From Cerioporus squamosus (taxonomy: Eukaryota > Basidiomycota > Agaricomycetes > Polyporales > Polyporaceae): a DNA stretch of 18,987 nucleotides. Below, piece after piece: positions 9,308 to 18,350 of the stretch; position 1 is the first letter of the stretch, and the number at the start of each line of letters is the position of its first letter. The notes beneath the pieces were generated by a model that did no database searches, was not told the DNA's origin, and saw only the letters and a program-made list of their open reading frames with translations. Position numbers and translations under genes: made by a program. The stretch spans positions 1 to 18,987 of the forward strand of contig JABYQS010000538.1 of assembly GCA_022592435.1 (NCBI GenBank). Direction: 5' to 3'.

Positions 9308-10508
9308 ATGAAGGCTATTTGGAAGCTCGCAGCCCGTCTCCGGAACAAACTTCCCCCTGCGGACGTCGTCCATGCGGCAGAAACGACTTATGTCGAAGGT
9401 GCGATCCAGCTGGTTCCAATCGACTGCGTCAGTGAGGTCATAAGGCAATGGGCGGGCGAGGCGAGGGTCGAGGTCGGGCCTGTCGATGCGATGTGGTGGT
9501 GTCATGGGGAACTCGAGGCGTCGTTGGAGGAGGTACGGCAAGGACAGGGATACGTTGGTTTGTACTTGCATGGTGGAGGGTATTCCATTGGGAGTGCAAG
9601 GGACGTGCAGACTGGAGGATCTCGTACGTCGTCCGCGTTCTCATCTTCTCGTTCGATTGTGTGGTGTCTAACCCTGTGGGTGCCTGCGCAGGTATACCTC
9701 GAGGCTTCATTGAAGTATGTTCCTCCTCTCGAGTACAAACAGCGGATAGAGCCTGACAGCGCCATGTAACCTGTAGCGCGACATATGCACCTGCCTTCTA
9801 TGTGAGCCTGCTCCCTCTCCCGAAAGGTACTGCGTTGGTGTTGACCGATTCATTCAGCGGTGGAGTACTCCCTGGTTGGCATGGGCGAAGGTCCAACGAA
9901 ACCTTTCCCTCTCCAGATCCTTGAGGTACTTTCTGCGTACCGCCACCTGGTGCACTCGATGAACATCCCCGCAAGCAGGATCATGCTCATCGGAGACTCG
10001 GCAGGAGGGCATCTCGTCCTCGCGCTGCAGCGCTACCTGCTCGAGAGCACTGACGTGTCGCTGCCGGGAAGCTTGATATTGCTGAGCCCGTGGGTCGATC
10101 TCTCGGTGTGAGTGTCTCATCCCCACGCTGGTGCGCTGCCATGAGCTGACGCTGAGATGCTCTAGTGAACGCGATAGACCGCAGGTGAAACGTCTGCTGG
10201 GGCCACTCTCCCCCGAGCACTTGTCCGAGCCGTACTTCTCCCCATCTCTGCACCCTCCGCCTCCAGGGCAGTGGCCGCCTACGCTCGTCTACTATGGTGC
10301 AGCGGAGAGCTTCGCTCCGTCGATTGTCGCGCTGGTGTCTCGATTGACAGAGGCGGGAGCCCCGGTGACTTCGTACGCGGCGGGGGAGATCCTCGAGAGG
10401 TTCAGCCATGACTTCTTGATTTTCCGGAACGTGGAGTTGGCGTGGCCTGCGCGGGTGGATGAGGCTTGGGCTCGCATACGGGCGTGGGTACGTGCGGGGC
10501 AAAAGTAG
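9308..10508 (+). CDS. Alpha/beta hydrolase (HSL/esterase, HGGG type), 5 exons, 318 aa
   Basis: A probable carboxylesterase/lipase-like hydrolase of the alpha/beta-hydrolase-3 (hormone-sensitive lipase) type. Exons 9308-9623, 9692-9714, 9777-9801, 9858-10107 and 10166-10508 give 957 nt in one open frame. Introns are 68, 62, 56 and 58 nt. HGGGY at 88-92 is the oxyanion-hole motif. GDSAGG at 167-172 carries the nucleophile Ser169. FSHDFLIF holds the likely catalytic His286. The usual acid position falls in YYGAAESF, where Glu252 may replace Asp. Two microexons of 23 and 25 nt encode the segment between the HGGG strand and the YSL strand (RIPRGFIE, RDICTCLLSVEY); dropping either breaks the frame. 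The ATG is the first in frame after a pyrimidine-rich leader; an upstream exon with an N-terminal anchor cannot be excluded. The substrate is unknown. It converges on the 10609-11343 gene, 100 bp away. Confidence 0.9.
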
Positions 10509-10608
10509 TCAGGATAGACATGCAAGGCTACGCTAAGAATGATCTGGACAAGTATACGGTATGACAAGAAAGAGGTACTGATACAGGGCCTGGTGCGCAG
10601 GCTCTCGT

Positions 10609-11343
10609 TCACTTGATGATCTTGCTCGGGATGCTAACGCACCGTCCCAGTTAATATCGCAAGAAGCAGCGGCAAGGTGAAGAAACTCACGGGCCAGGAC
10701 CAGGATAGTCCACAGTGATCGGCATTTCGAACCCGGCGTTCAAGCCTTTCTCGACGACCTCCTCCCCAAACCGTTGCGCAAATGCAAACAAGTGGTCCAG
10801 CTGGATCAAGCCCCCGAGCTGCAACCACCGCTCCCTCGCAAGATCAATGAGCGCCTCCTCGACCCACCCCTTGCAGTCCCACCATACGCACTCGCTGCGC
10901 ACCTTCCGCGCATCTCCCAGCCGCTTCTCGACATGTGAGACGTGCCGCCGCTCGACCTTGCCCAGGAATACGCGGCCGAGCATCGCGGGCGTGCGGACGC
11001 ACTCGATGGAGCGCCGCTCGAGGTCCCAGTGGCCGTTCGTGCTCGTGACATGGAAGAGCGTGTTCGTCTTGGCGAAGGAGTGCGGATTCTCGTGCTTGGG
11101 CGTAGGCGCGAGGATGAGGGCCCAGTGGATGCGGAGGGGTTGCTCCGGGAGGCGCGTGTCGTCGTACAGGGCGAGGTAAAGGTGTCTGCGGTTCATTTCT
11201 CTGCGGAGTTCGCGGTCGTTGGGTGGTTCCTGGGTGGCCGGTGGTTCGTGGCTAGTAGATGCTTCGTGGTTGACTTGGGGCATGAGCCTGAGAAGGAAAG
11301 AGACAAGCGTGGAAGGTCGGTGTTCATGTATGTTGAAAGTCAT
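10609..11343 (-). CDS. Conserved fungal protein, DUF6914-like, 2 exons, 225 aa
   Basis: Exon 10691-11343 joins a 25-nt last exon at 10609-10633 across a 57-nt intron with a GTGAGT donor, a TTAAC branch element and a GTTAG acceptor. Reading through the donor would stop at once at the TGA inside GTGAGT. With the intron the protein ends in PIPSKIIK. The core (HLYLALYDD, then RIHWALILAPTPKHE, FHVTSTNGHWDLE and WWDCKGWVEEALIDL) matches my recollection of a large basidiomycete family of unknown function (DUF6914 or close). The HWAL, CKGWV and HVT blocks hint at a papain/NlpC-like small fold, which is only a guess. Possible starts are residue 1 (G at -3), Met21 or Met50. I chose the first, but residues 1-40 are low-complexity and the true start may be Met21. 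Confidence 0.8.
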
Positions 11344-11638
11344 GGCGGTGGTGCTTACATTTGAAGCTCGATCTCGTCAGGTTTAGAGGTAGACGTGGCG
11401 GGCATGAGTGTTTGTGGATGAAGATACAAGAAGGGATTATATGCGTGGTTGAAGGCCCTTTGTTGTGGCGATGGCCACGGGTTATCCCTTTATTCATCCC
11501 GCTTGGGCCACCGAGTGGCATTGTCGTGGCCGGCCCGCCCCTTCGAGTGGCTCTCCGGCTTTGGGAGGCAATCCATCACAGTGCGCAAATGCCTTCGGGT
11601 GAGTTACCATTATGCGTTCTCACTGACCGTCTCTTCAG

Positions 11639-12190
11639 ACCGCGAAGCAACGAGCAACAGTCTGTCATGGCTGCTCTACGAGCTGACCCGGCATCCGGAG
11701 CACCAAACTGTGTTGCGCGAGGAGATTTCAGCCGTACGGGCACGCGTCGCTGAACGGGGCGACTCCGAGTTTACTGTGAACGACGACTCCATGCACCTTA
11801 TCGTGGCAACACTTAAGGAGATACTCCGCTTGCACCCGATCGTCAATCTGTATGTCCGGCTGTCAACCAGGGACGAGGCGCTGCCTCTGGCGTATCCTAT
11901 GGTCAATTTCGACGGGGAGGTGGTGAGCGAAGTTCCGATTCCGAGTGGGACAAACCTGTACCTTTCGATCTGGACGTACAACAGGTGTGGTACCGAAGTC
12001 ACTCTTGGTTTTGAAGACCTCTGATGTTTCTTCAGCAGGCTGCTGCAGATTTGGGGGCTGGACGCGCACGAGGTCAACCTTCCCGCTTCCTGGCGCAGGA
12101 GAAGATGGGCGAGACGTACGTCGACGTGACTTCGAACCTCATGACTTTCGAGGCTGGACTTCACGGTCGCATCGGGTACTTGTTCTCAGC
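11639..12190 (+). pseudogene. Cytochrome P450 3'-half remnant, heme cysteine lost
   Basis: The recognisable part starts at the I-helix region (REATSNSLSWLLYELTRHPE), continues to the K-helix ExxR motif (LKEILRLHPI, near 11810-11840) and reaches the YNRLLQIWGLDAHE segment after an intron at 11985-12038. The next block (PSRFLAQEKMGETYVDV, SNLMTFEAG) is in a different frame; a frameshift lies at about 12071-12075. The heme-binding motif FxxGxRxCxG reads FEAGLHGRIG. The invariant Arg is His, and the Cys that ligates iron is Arg (CGC at 12168-12170). About 300 N-terminal residues are missing, since nothing upstream of 11639 resembles a P450. The short 40-nt gap before the first exon (11599-11638) still has GTGAGT, CTGAC and CAG. 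A working enzyme is not possible. The tail past 12190 is too worn to follow. Confidence 0.86.
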
Positions 12191-12411
12191 ATCTTCTTCC
12201 CCGGTTGCAGTGATTGACTTGCGTGCACTGCGCGCACTAGCTGGGAGGAGACGGCCACGTTCAGCTGCCTGCGCGTACTTCTATCGTCGGGGCAACCGAG
12301 GCTACTACGTTTGTCAGCCCACCCACCATCTCTCCTTTTCCCCTCGAGTAACAGACTGTACCCACCCCTTCCAAACGGACCTCTACCCTTCCGGGTTCAT
12401 CATCCTCTAGG

Positions 12412-12726
12412 TTGCCGACATCTCATCATAGCCACGGCGCGGTGAACCCTCCGGAGCCTGACACCCCTTCGCAAGATCTACCTGGCCGCCCTGCGGCCTC
12501 TCTTGCTACTCCCGCCGATGCGGATGCGGAAGACGGCGGGTCATCTGGGGGCTCTACGGACATACATGTGCGATACGCGCGACTTCAGCAAGAGGTCGCA
12601 CGGCTCCGCGAGGAGCAGGAGTTGCCAGGAATCTTGTCCCCTGAGGCACTGCCCAAATACGAAGAAGTCAGAGCGGCGTCGAGCAGGAGACCACGGAGGG
12701 CGTCCGCCAAGGATTCGAGGAGTTGA
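12412..12726 (+). CDS. Orphan C-terminal exon: acidic linker plus short coiled coil ending in a PKYEEV-type tail (partial)
   Basis: The open frame follows a CATCATCCTCTAG acceptor (ends about 12410) and runs to a TGA/TAG region at 12726. It encodes a Pro/Ala/Asp/Ser-rich stretch, then a heptad-like segment (VRYARLQQEVARLREEQE) and ALPKYEEV. Such tails (coiled coil, then PPxYEE) are common cytoplasmic C-termini of single-pass basidiomycete membrane proteins; this is from memory of the general pattern. No signal peptide, membrane segment or upstream exon was found between here and the P450 remnant. It is therefore either the last exon of a gene whose front half has been lost, or an unrelated open stretch. 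The last 20 residues are Arg/Ser-rich and may lie beyond a decayed stop. Confidence 0.4.
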   Translation: MPTSHHSHGAVNPPEPDTPSQDLPGRPAASLATPADADAEDGGSSGGSTDIHVRYARLQQEVARLREEQELPGILSPEALPKYEEVRAASSRRPRRASAKDSRS

Positions 12727-13089
12727 GACAGTCGGACCACATGTTCGCCGAATTTCTTCGTCTGCGTGTTTGCCAGCGTCAGCGAAGGAAGATGGAGCAG
12801 CTCTGCGGCCTGCCACGGCTGGACGTTGGCTGGATTGACTTCCGGTACGTGGTAGTACATATTATAAACTTGGGGTCAGGCATGTCGTACGGACATTCTG
12901 TATTGTACGTGTATACAAGATGTGGTTGCGGTAGATAAACATGAGGGTAGATACCGTAGGTAGAACCAGCACAGCAGCACAGACGACATCATACAAGATC
13001 CACGTATCAGTACACGATAGCAGACGAAAGCAAGAGACATGGCTCGACATAACAGGTTCAAATGGCAGTGACAACGGGCGAGATGCTCT
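12727..13089. other. Intergenic, 3' flank of the second F-box/LRR-like locus
   Basis: I recognise no gene. The stretch is relatively AT-rich around 12850-13010 for this window, as expected of 3' flanking sequence. Confidence 0.5.
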
Positions 13090-14788
13090 TCAGTACTCGA
13101 GGTACTCGATCTGCTCCAGGCGGCAGACCTTCTGCAGCTTCCACGGCGCACCCTCGAACGCCCTAACCATGGCGTACCCCGAGACGAGCTGCACCTTCCT
13201 GAACTTCTGGCAGAAGCGGTTCCATCCAATCAGGATGTCGCGCATCTCCTCCTCAATCGAGCCCCAAGAGGGATCAAACAGGCACGAGGAATACGCGGGC
13301 GTAAACCCGCCGTGCCCCGGGAGCCTATACATCTCGAGCGTGTGCAGGTCCGGCATTTGCGCCAGGCAATCTGGAGCCAGCGAAACGACGTAATTCTGCA
13401 CGAAAACAGCTTGCGTGAGTGCTATATAAGATCCGTGATTTCAACTTGAACGTACCTCGTCCGGGCCGATGCCGTCATAGACGACCTTCAGACGGCGAAG
13501 CTCCTTGAAGTGCAGCGACACCGCAGACGCAATCTCTGGATCCCAAGCTTTGACCTCCATAAGCAACATCTTGAGCCTCGGGCGTGCCCGCCCGATATCC
13601 GCCAGCGCCGTGAGGCCCTCGCGCCCTTTCAGCCCGCACTTGAGCAGCCCGAGAGCCTTCACGTCGCGCACCGCAGCAACGAACCGTGCGGTCCTCCAGC
13701 GGCGCAGCAAAGCGGTCGAGAGCAGGCGGTAGGACCTCCGGTGCGATCACCATCTGCGCAGGGGCAAAGAGCGGCGTCGACACCGTCTTCAGGTTCGGGG
13801 CCTGCGCACAGAAGTGGTAGAGGTGCGTGTCGGGGAAGGTCCCGTGGCCGCCGCCCCAGTTCGCCGGCTGGTTGGGCTCCCACGCGGCGACCGTGTACTC
13901 TCGAACGATGTAGACGTGCTCCATCGAGGCGGGCACGGTCCACCCGCGGGCCTGCGCGTCAGAAGCGTTGAATACGAGTCGAAACACGTCTGCGGACGCG
14001 TCCACGGTGAGCGTCCTGAGATTGTGCGCGACGGCAAGCGAGAAGACCCGCGCGAGTGGGTCTGAGGGTGGTGCTGGGAGCGGTTGTGCCCACATCGCCC
14101 CGACGAGACCTGGGCCTGCATGAGCGCCTGGCAATGGAACGTGGACGACGGCGGGGAGGTTGGCTTGCGGGTTGTGTGTGCGCACTCTGAGCCCGGGACG
14201 GATGTTCAGCAGCGTCAGCTCGGTGATAGGGAGATGCTTGTTGTTAACGTCCTGGGCGGCCTTATGGTGGAACATGCAAGAATCAAAACGCAGCGAGCGC
14301 AACTGGGGCAGTGCGTGGATGAGAGCGAAGTGCTCGCTGCGGATAGACATGTCGGTGAAAGTCAGGGAAGAGAGATTGGTGAACGTTCGGATGCGCATTA
14401 ACAGGGCTCCTCGTAGCTGTCCTGGCGTGTAAATGGGTGTTGGCTGTTGCCGCCGCGCGTAGCCAGTCCTCCAACACGGCGGTGTACTCCCGGGTGTTGG
14501 GTTCGAGGCCGCCCAACCCGACCTCAAGAGAACGGACGAAATTCCCCATACCTTCGATCTTCTTCCATACAGAGAGGTTCTGTGCGATGTGCATCACGTT
14601 CACCCAGCCAGGTCGCGATGGATAGCGCGTGCCGTGAGGTCACGAAACTTGCGGGACGTAACGCTGAGACTGTGCAAGTCCGAGGAGCGTGGTACCTGCT
14701 GGAATATCTCCAACCATACCTCTGCAGGAATCTTCTCCGCCGCGGACAAGCCAGGATCGGTGTCCACTGTAGCCAGGCAGTAAGACAT
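13090..14788 (-). pseudogene. F-box/LRR-like protein gene with at least three frame breaks
   Basis: The start is excellent (CCACCATG at 14788). It leads into an F-box (KIPAEVWLEIFQQVPRSSDL, then SVTSRKFRDLTARAIHRDLA). LRR-like sequence follows (FTNLSSLTFTDMSI, LPQLRSLRFDSCMF, ITELTLLNIRPGL, HNLRTLTVDASADV, VKALGLLKCGLKGREG), and a C-terminal exon ends with the TGA at 13090. A perfect 60-nt intron (13396-13455, GTACGT...CTCAC...GTGCAG) joins GIGPDE to NYVVSLAP. The frame breaks near 14605-14612 (HRDLA to WVNVMHIAQNL; looks like one lost base), between about 14400 and 14440 (no GT is present to make an intron) and near 13685-13715 (LEDRTVR to FVAAVRDVKA). The normal role would be an SCF ubiquitin-ligase substrate adaptor. 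The overall length, near 530 residues if the frames are pooled, is normal for the family. The breaks are all small indels, so decay seems recent. Confidence 0.83.
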
Positions 14789-15039
14789 GGTGGAGGTCAG
14801 AGACAAAGGAAGGACTGTGTGAGCCTGCGTGCAAAAGCGTCGCGGTCGCGTAAAAGCCACCGCGACGCGGCACTTTCCGGGCAGGTCTAATGTCACTACT
14901 TACATGGCGACCGCGCAACCATCATTCAACGAGTTGAGCTTGCGCGTGTACCAGGTACTACGTAGCACAGCGAGGTTGAACGTTGAACCTCCACAGCTGA
15001 AGTCGATATAAGAGCAATGGGTAAGTGATCACAAGCTCT
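14789..15039. other. Divergent upstream region between two pseudogenes
   Basis: It lies head-to-head between the minus-strand F-box/LRR-like pseudogene and the plus-strand aldo/keto reductase remnant. No promoter element is clear. Confidence 0.5.
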
Positions 15040-15631
15040 GCAGATTACCGGTCGCCATTTGCGCATTGGCAAACTCGGACCTCGTCAAGTGGGTCGACTA
15101 GTTCCTTGAAGTATATTGCCTGTAGTTCGTACTAGCACTGACGACCCTCTGCAGATAGGGCAAAGTCAAGTGCCTCGGTATCTCCGGATGCTCTACAGCA
15201 AGCTTGCGTGTACGTTGTCCATTGACAGTCCAGCACTCGCCCTTCACTCTCGGCATCGAGAAGATCGCGCTACTGTCACACCGTCCCTCGTTACTCCGCC
15301 GAGAACTTCCCGAGCATCTTGAAGCTCTGCGATGGGCTCGCTGCGCTCGGCAAGCAGTACAGCGCTACCGCTGGCGAGATCTCCTCGCCGGGAGGACAAT
15401 ATAATTTCCGACCTGCAAAGATCAGAGTGAGTCTTCCCAGAATCGACATGCTCGAAGAGATCCTGACTATCTTGCGCAGAACTTGAAGCAAAACCTCGCC
15501 GTACTCATCATCAAGCTCAGAGGACGTCGAGCGGGTAGGCAAGATTGCCACTGCCCCGGACACGACGCAAGGCACACGCCACCTAGCCGACACGTTATGC
15601 AATTAATCGCCGGCACGCCTCCTCTTCGAGA
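15040..15631 (+). pseudogene. Aldo/keto reductase remnant with internal losses and frameshifts
   Basis: Fragments in family order are visible. A short block near 15065-15100 (ANSDLVKWVD, possibly the usual xSEDLxGKW segment) comes first. Then, after an acceptor at about 15154, comes KVKCLGISGCSTASLR and, in the same frame, VQHSPFTLGIEKIALL. Next is VPRYSAENFPSILKLCDGL with ALGKQYSATAGE, in another frame. Then NLKQNLAVLIIKL near 15480-15515 and finally EDVERVGKIATAPDTTQGTR up to about 15605. AKR-family proteins normally carry about 35 residues (an AYSPLGRG segment) between the IEKIALL and PRYSAEN blocks, and the QVALAW...IPGT NADPH-binding block after ATAG. Both are missing here, as are the N-terminal catalytic Asp/Tyr/Lys regions. 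A functional NADPH oxidoreductase is excluded. Confidence 0.85.
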
Positions 15632-16270
15632 GTGAGCAGGTGTCTTTCGGAGGCAAAATGGTAAGGATATAGCATGGTCCGACGTGTCATGTACTCGCTA
15701 TTCAAAGTGTTCCACTCGGATATGCAGGAGGCCGCGTCAGAGGGTCAGAGAGAAAATACTTTGCACGCTGCGCCTTCCGACACGAAAGCATCACCGAATT
15801 CAACCGTCGTCGTCCCCGGCTACTCATCAATCTCTTCCAAGCAGAACGCGAAAAAAAACACAACTCCTCCGATTCTATCGCGGTGAGTTCAGCTCCATCA
15901 TATCTTCCTGGTATGTGGCGTGCCTCATTTCCTAGTGACAGCACCCTCCGAGCTCGGGGCCGAGGGGATTCGCTACTGGCTACTATTGACAGGCCGATCG
16001 ATTGTGCAACTTCAAAGCTTCACAAGGCCGCTCCACTTTTCCTACTTGACATCTGCGCTCTTCCTGCCTGCTAGTAAATGCTAAGCATGGTAGTGTATGT
16101 CGAACGATGGAAGATCGCTAATCCGCGCACAGCACGCCGTCGTGAAATGGGGATATCGCGTCGCGAATACGAAGACAGACGTCGACATACGCAAATGCGG
16201 TACCAGGCGATGATCGAGTGAGTTCATTCACTTAGAGTCACCTGTCATTGACTGCACGCGGAGGCGCAAA
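15632..16270. other. Exon-like scraps downstream of the AKR remnant
   Basis: Two plus-strand pieces read like protein but match no family I know. One, at about 15710-15882 (contains FRHESITEFNRRRPRLLINL), ends in a GTGAGT donor. The other, at about 16081-16221, is an open stretch of 46 codons from ATG (contains ISRREYEDRRRHTQMRYQ) that ends at TGAGTT, which could equally be a GTGAGT donor. They may be exons of one decayed gene. Confidence 0.3.
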
Positions 16271-17385
16271 CTCACGCGAGCAGGTTGCTTCTGTCTTTTG
16301 TGAGGTGCGCTCGGTCTGGGTCGGCCCATTCACCCGGTTCGCGCTCTGGTGCGTTCTGCCATCTCTACAGGCTTTCCAGGCCTGATATATTCAACTCTTC
16401 ACTAACGCCACCGTACATTCAGCAGCAATTACCTCAGGCTGCAGGTCCTTTCACCGAACCACACAAGGTTCCCGTCGCCCCCGTTCCCTTGGAACCTACT
16501 TTTCACTTCCCACAATCCAGCTTGAGCCTCTCCAGCTTCTCTCCGAGTGTCGGATCGTTTTGCCCACTCAAGTTCAAAGTCCGGACTCCAAACCTACACT
16601 TTACTACTACAGCTCGAAGGTTCGCGTTCACGCTCGCACTGCGGGTGGCGCACTGGTACGCCTTCCGTTCAGATAAGCTGCCTCGTGCCCCATCTTCTCG
16701 GTTTCCCAGCTCTGCGGCGAAAAGTCTGGAGTCTCCCGCCTCCAGCCTTCCTGAGCGTTCGGCACGCTCGCTGCTCTCAGGCTCTGCCACGCTTTGAATG
16801 GGGCTGCAATGATCGGTCGACATGAATAACAGAATCATGGCAACAGCGTCCGCTGTCAACGGTGCCTATACGCGGTACCATATCCAGAGCGAGTCTATCA
16901 CCTCGGCGACTTGGACGGTTGCCTAAGTCGCTGAACCGGCCGTGGACGTTGGACACCGTGTCCACCTTGGGCAACCCGGTGGCTTTTTCTGTCTGTTGGC
17001 CGGGCACCCGGAACTTGTCGCGCCTTGTGGCAGGCACGGAGTGGTTTGTATGCAACAGCCATCCTGTGCCTGCGTATGGCATGATGGAAGTGCCAGTCGC
17101 AACGTGCGGGGTTGTGCCATGCAGTCGAAGACCCACGTCGTCCGAGAGTCCGAGACGACCGCTGGGAGGTGATCGAAATGCCATTGTCTCGACAGGCCCG
17201 GGCGCTCGACATATGGAATAGCGGCGCGGCTTGGCGCACTCACAGTCTGCTCGGGAATGTTCTGAGGCCGTGTATGTCTTCTGATCGAGGCGAGGGCAAC
17301 ATATGTTCAACACACTTCACCTCCGATTTCCAACCGCTACGTATTGTGTTCGGACTCAATGTTCACCCTTCAAAAGTGCAGCGCG
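16271..17385. other. 1.1 kb with no recognised gene
   Basis: Long open stretches exist on both strands (for example minus 16777-17313), but none shows a family motif or convincing splice structure. A minus-strand end near 16503 contains VRTLNLSGQNDPTLGEKLER, which is vaguely LRR-like. I do not call a gene. Confidence 0.4.
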
Positions 17386-17433
17386 GTAAGTGTGTACTCT
17401 GTCCCGATTCCTCTGCTAATTCATTCATTCCAG

Positions 17434-17532
17434 TTCGTATGTCCGGCACTACAATGAACAAGAAACTTCCACGGCGTTGGTCGCCCGCGATAGTCGCAGG
17501 CTGGACCACACCAGACTGGTACTGCTTCGCTG
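17434..17532 (+). other. Possible 99-nt exon bracketed by consensus splice sites
   Basis: A 48-nt intron-like stretch (17386-17433) with a GTAAGT donor, a CTAAT branch-like element and a CATTCCAG acceptor precedes it. A second GTAAGT follows at 17533. Two frames are open across it, one giving SYVRHYNEQETSTALVARD and the other RMSGTTMNKKLPRRWSPAI. No partner exon could be assigned with confidence and neither peptide is recognised. Confidence 0.3.
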
Positions 17533-17702
17533 GTAAGTACGTTCATGCAGAAAAACATGACTTCGCTCTTTACGCCCCTCTTGGCGAGCCGACGTCCGGA
17601 CGAGTCGTCGGTGCCAACCCGGAACATCATCTCCTCCATCGCACCAGTACTGCAATGTACGGCGGTCAGTTCCAATGCGCCTTCGAAGCTTCCTTCGCGC
17701 TG

Positions 17703-17852
17703 CTACTTAGTGAACAGCCGTGCACTGCTGTCTCCGATTATCCATCGCTTCATCCTCCTTCTAGTGCGACCATGGAGCTCGCCTGCAGCTGCGTGATCTT
17801 CCTCGAGGCCCTGAGCCTGCAAGGCGCAAGTCAGAACAAGAAGCATCCGCAT
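17703..17852 (-). CDS. Possible small secreted-protein ORF, 49 aa (speculative)
   Basis: The minus-strand ORF opens with MRMLLVLTCALQAQG, a short hydrophobic signal-peptide-like start. It continues with an acidic stretch, a basic RRRMKR cluster and a stop. The same bases also contain a very good branch-acceptor signal (CTGAC...TTGCAG), so the stretch may instead be the end of an intron. There is no homology evidence. Confidence 0.15.
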   Translation of the reverse strand: MRMLLVLTCALQAQGLEEDHAAAGELHGRTRRRMKRWIIGDSSARLFTK

Positions 17853-17959
17853 CTTCGACCGCCCGCTGCGCGCGACCGCTCACGAGGGCGGCCACGACGC
17901 CACGGGACGCGCCCCGTGAGCACAAACGCGTTCCTTCTCCCGCCCTGCGTGCGCACGTC

Positions 17960-18350
17960 CGACGTCATCTATGACCGTCGCGGTTACGAGGTTGTGCGTC
18001 GAGTCCGCTCGAAGGCGGGCCTACGCCGCTCAGGTGGTTTTGACAGGCGGCGGCAACCATCACGGTGGTCAGATTCGGTTTATCTCCGATAGAGATGTCC
18101 GACGAGAGACTGTCGAGATGTTTAACGGCACGTTTGTGGACCCTGGTAGTTTGTAGGCTCAGAGTCGAGAGTACCCGTCGCGACTGCAGTTGTAATCTGG
18201 ACATATCGAGGACACATGGGCGGAGGTCTGAAGCTAGCAGGATACGCGACCGCACTCGAGCCGTCGTAGACGAGCGCAGGCAGAGTGGAGTCGACTTCTA
18301 AGATCTCGAGTCTCGGCGCCATCTCATCATCCTCTGTGTCTCTTCACAAC
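17960..18350 (-). pseudogene. Weak leucine-rich-repeat-like remnant
   Basis: Two minus-strand frames meet near 18230-18240. The first contains APRLEILEVDSTLPALVYDG. The second contains RVLSTLSLQTTRVHKRAV and KHLDSLSSDISIGDKPNLTT. Both have the Leu spacing seen in the F-box/LRR-like proteins elsewhere in this window. No F-box, start codon or full repeat array is visible. If real, this is a third decayed member of that family. Confidence 0.3.

Noticed and set aside
10715..11364. Plus-strand ORFs of 140-154 codons
   Set aside because: These are antisense shadows of the DUF6914-like gene, with low-complexity Arg/Ser composition.
9308..12200. Hydrolase, P450 and AKR as an active metabolite gene cluster
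   Set aside because: The P450 and AKR are dead and no backbone enzyme (terpene cyclase, PKS or NRPS) is present in the window.
13050..13065. GGTTCAAAT string resembling a tRNA T-loop
   Set aside because: There is no matching acceptor stem, anticodon arm or A-box in the expected positions.
16900..17240. Minus-strand string DWHFHHAIRRH resembling the multicopper-oxidase copper motif (HCHIxxH)
   Set aside because: Spacing fits over about ten residues, but the HCH core is not kept, and neither the upstream copper motifs nor a laccase-like tail is found. A chance match is more likely.
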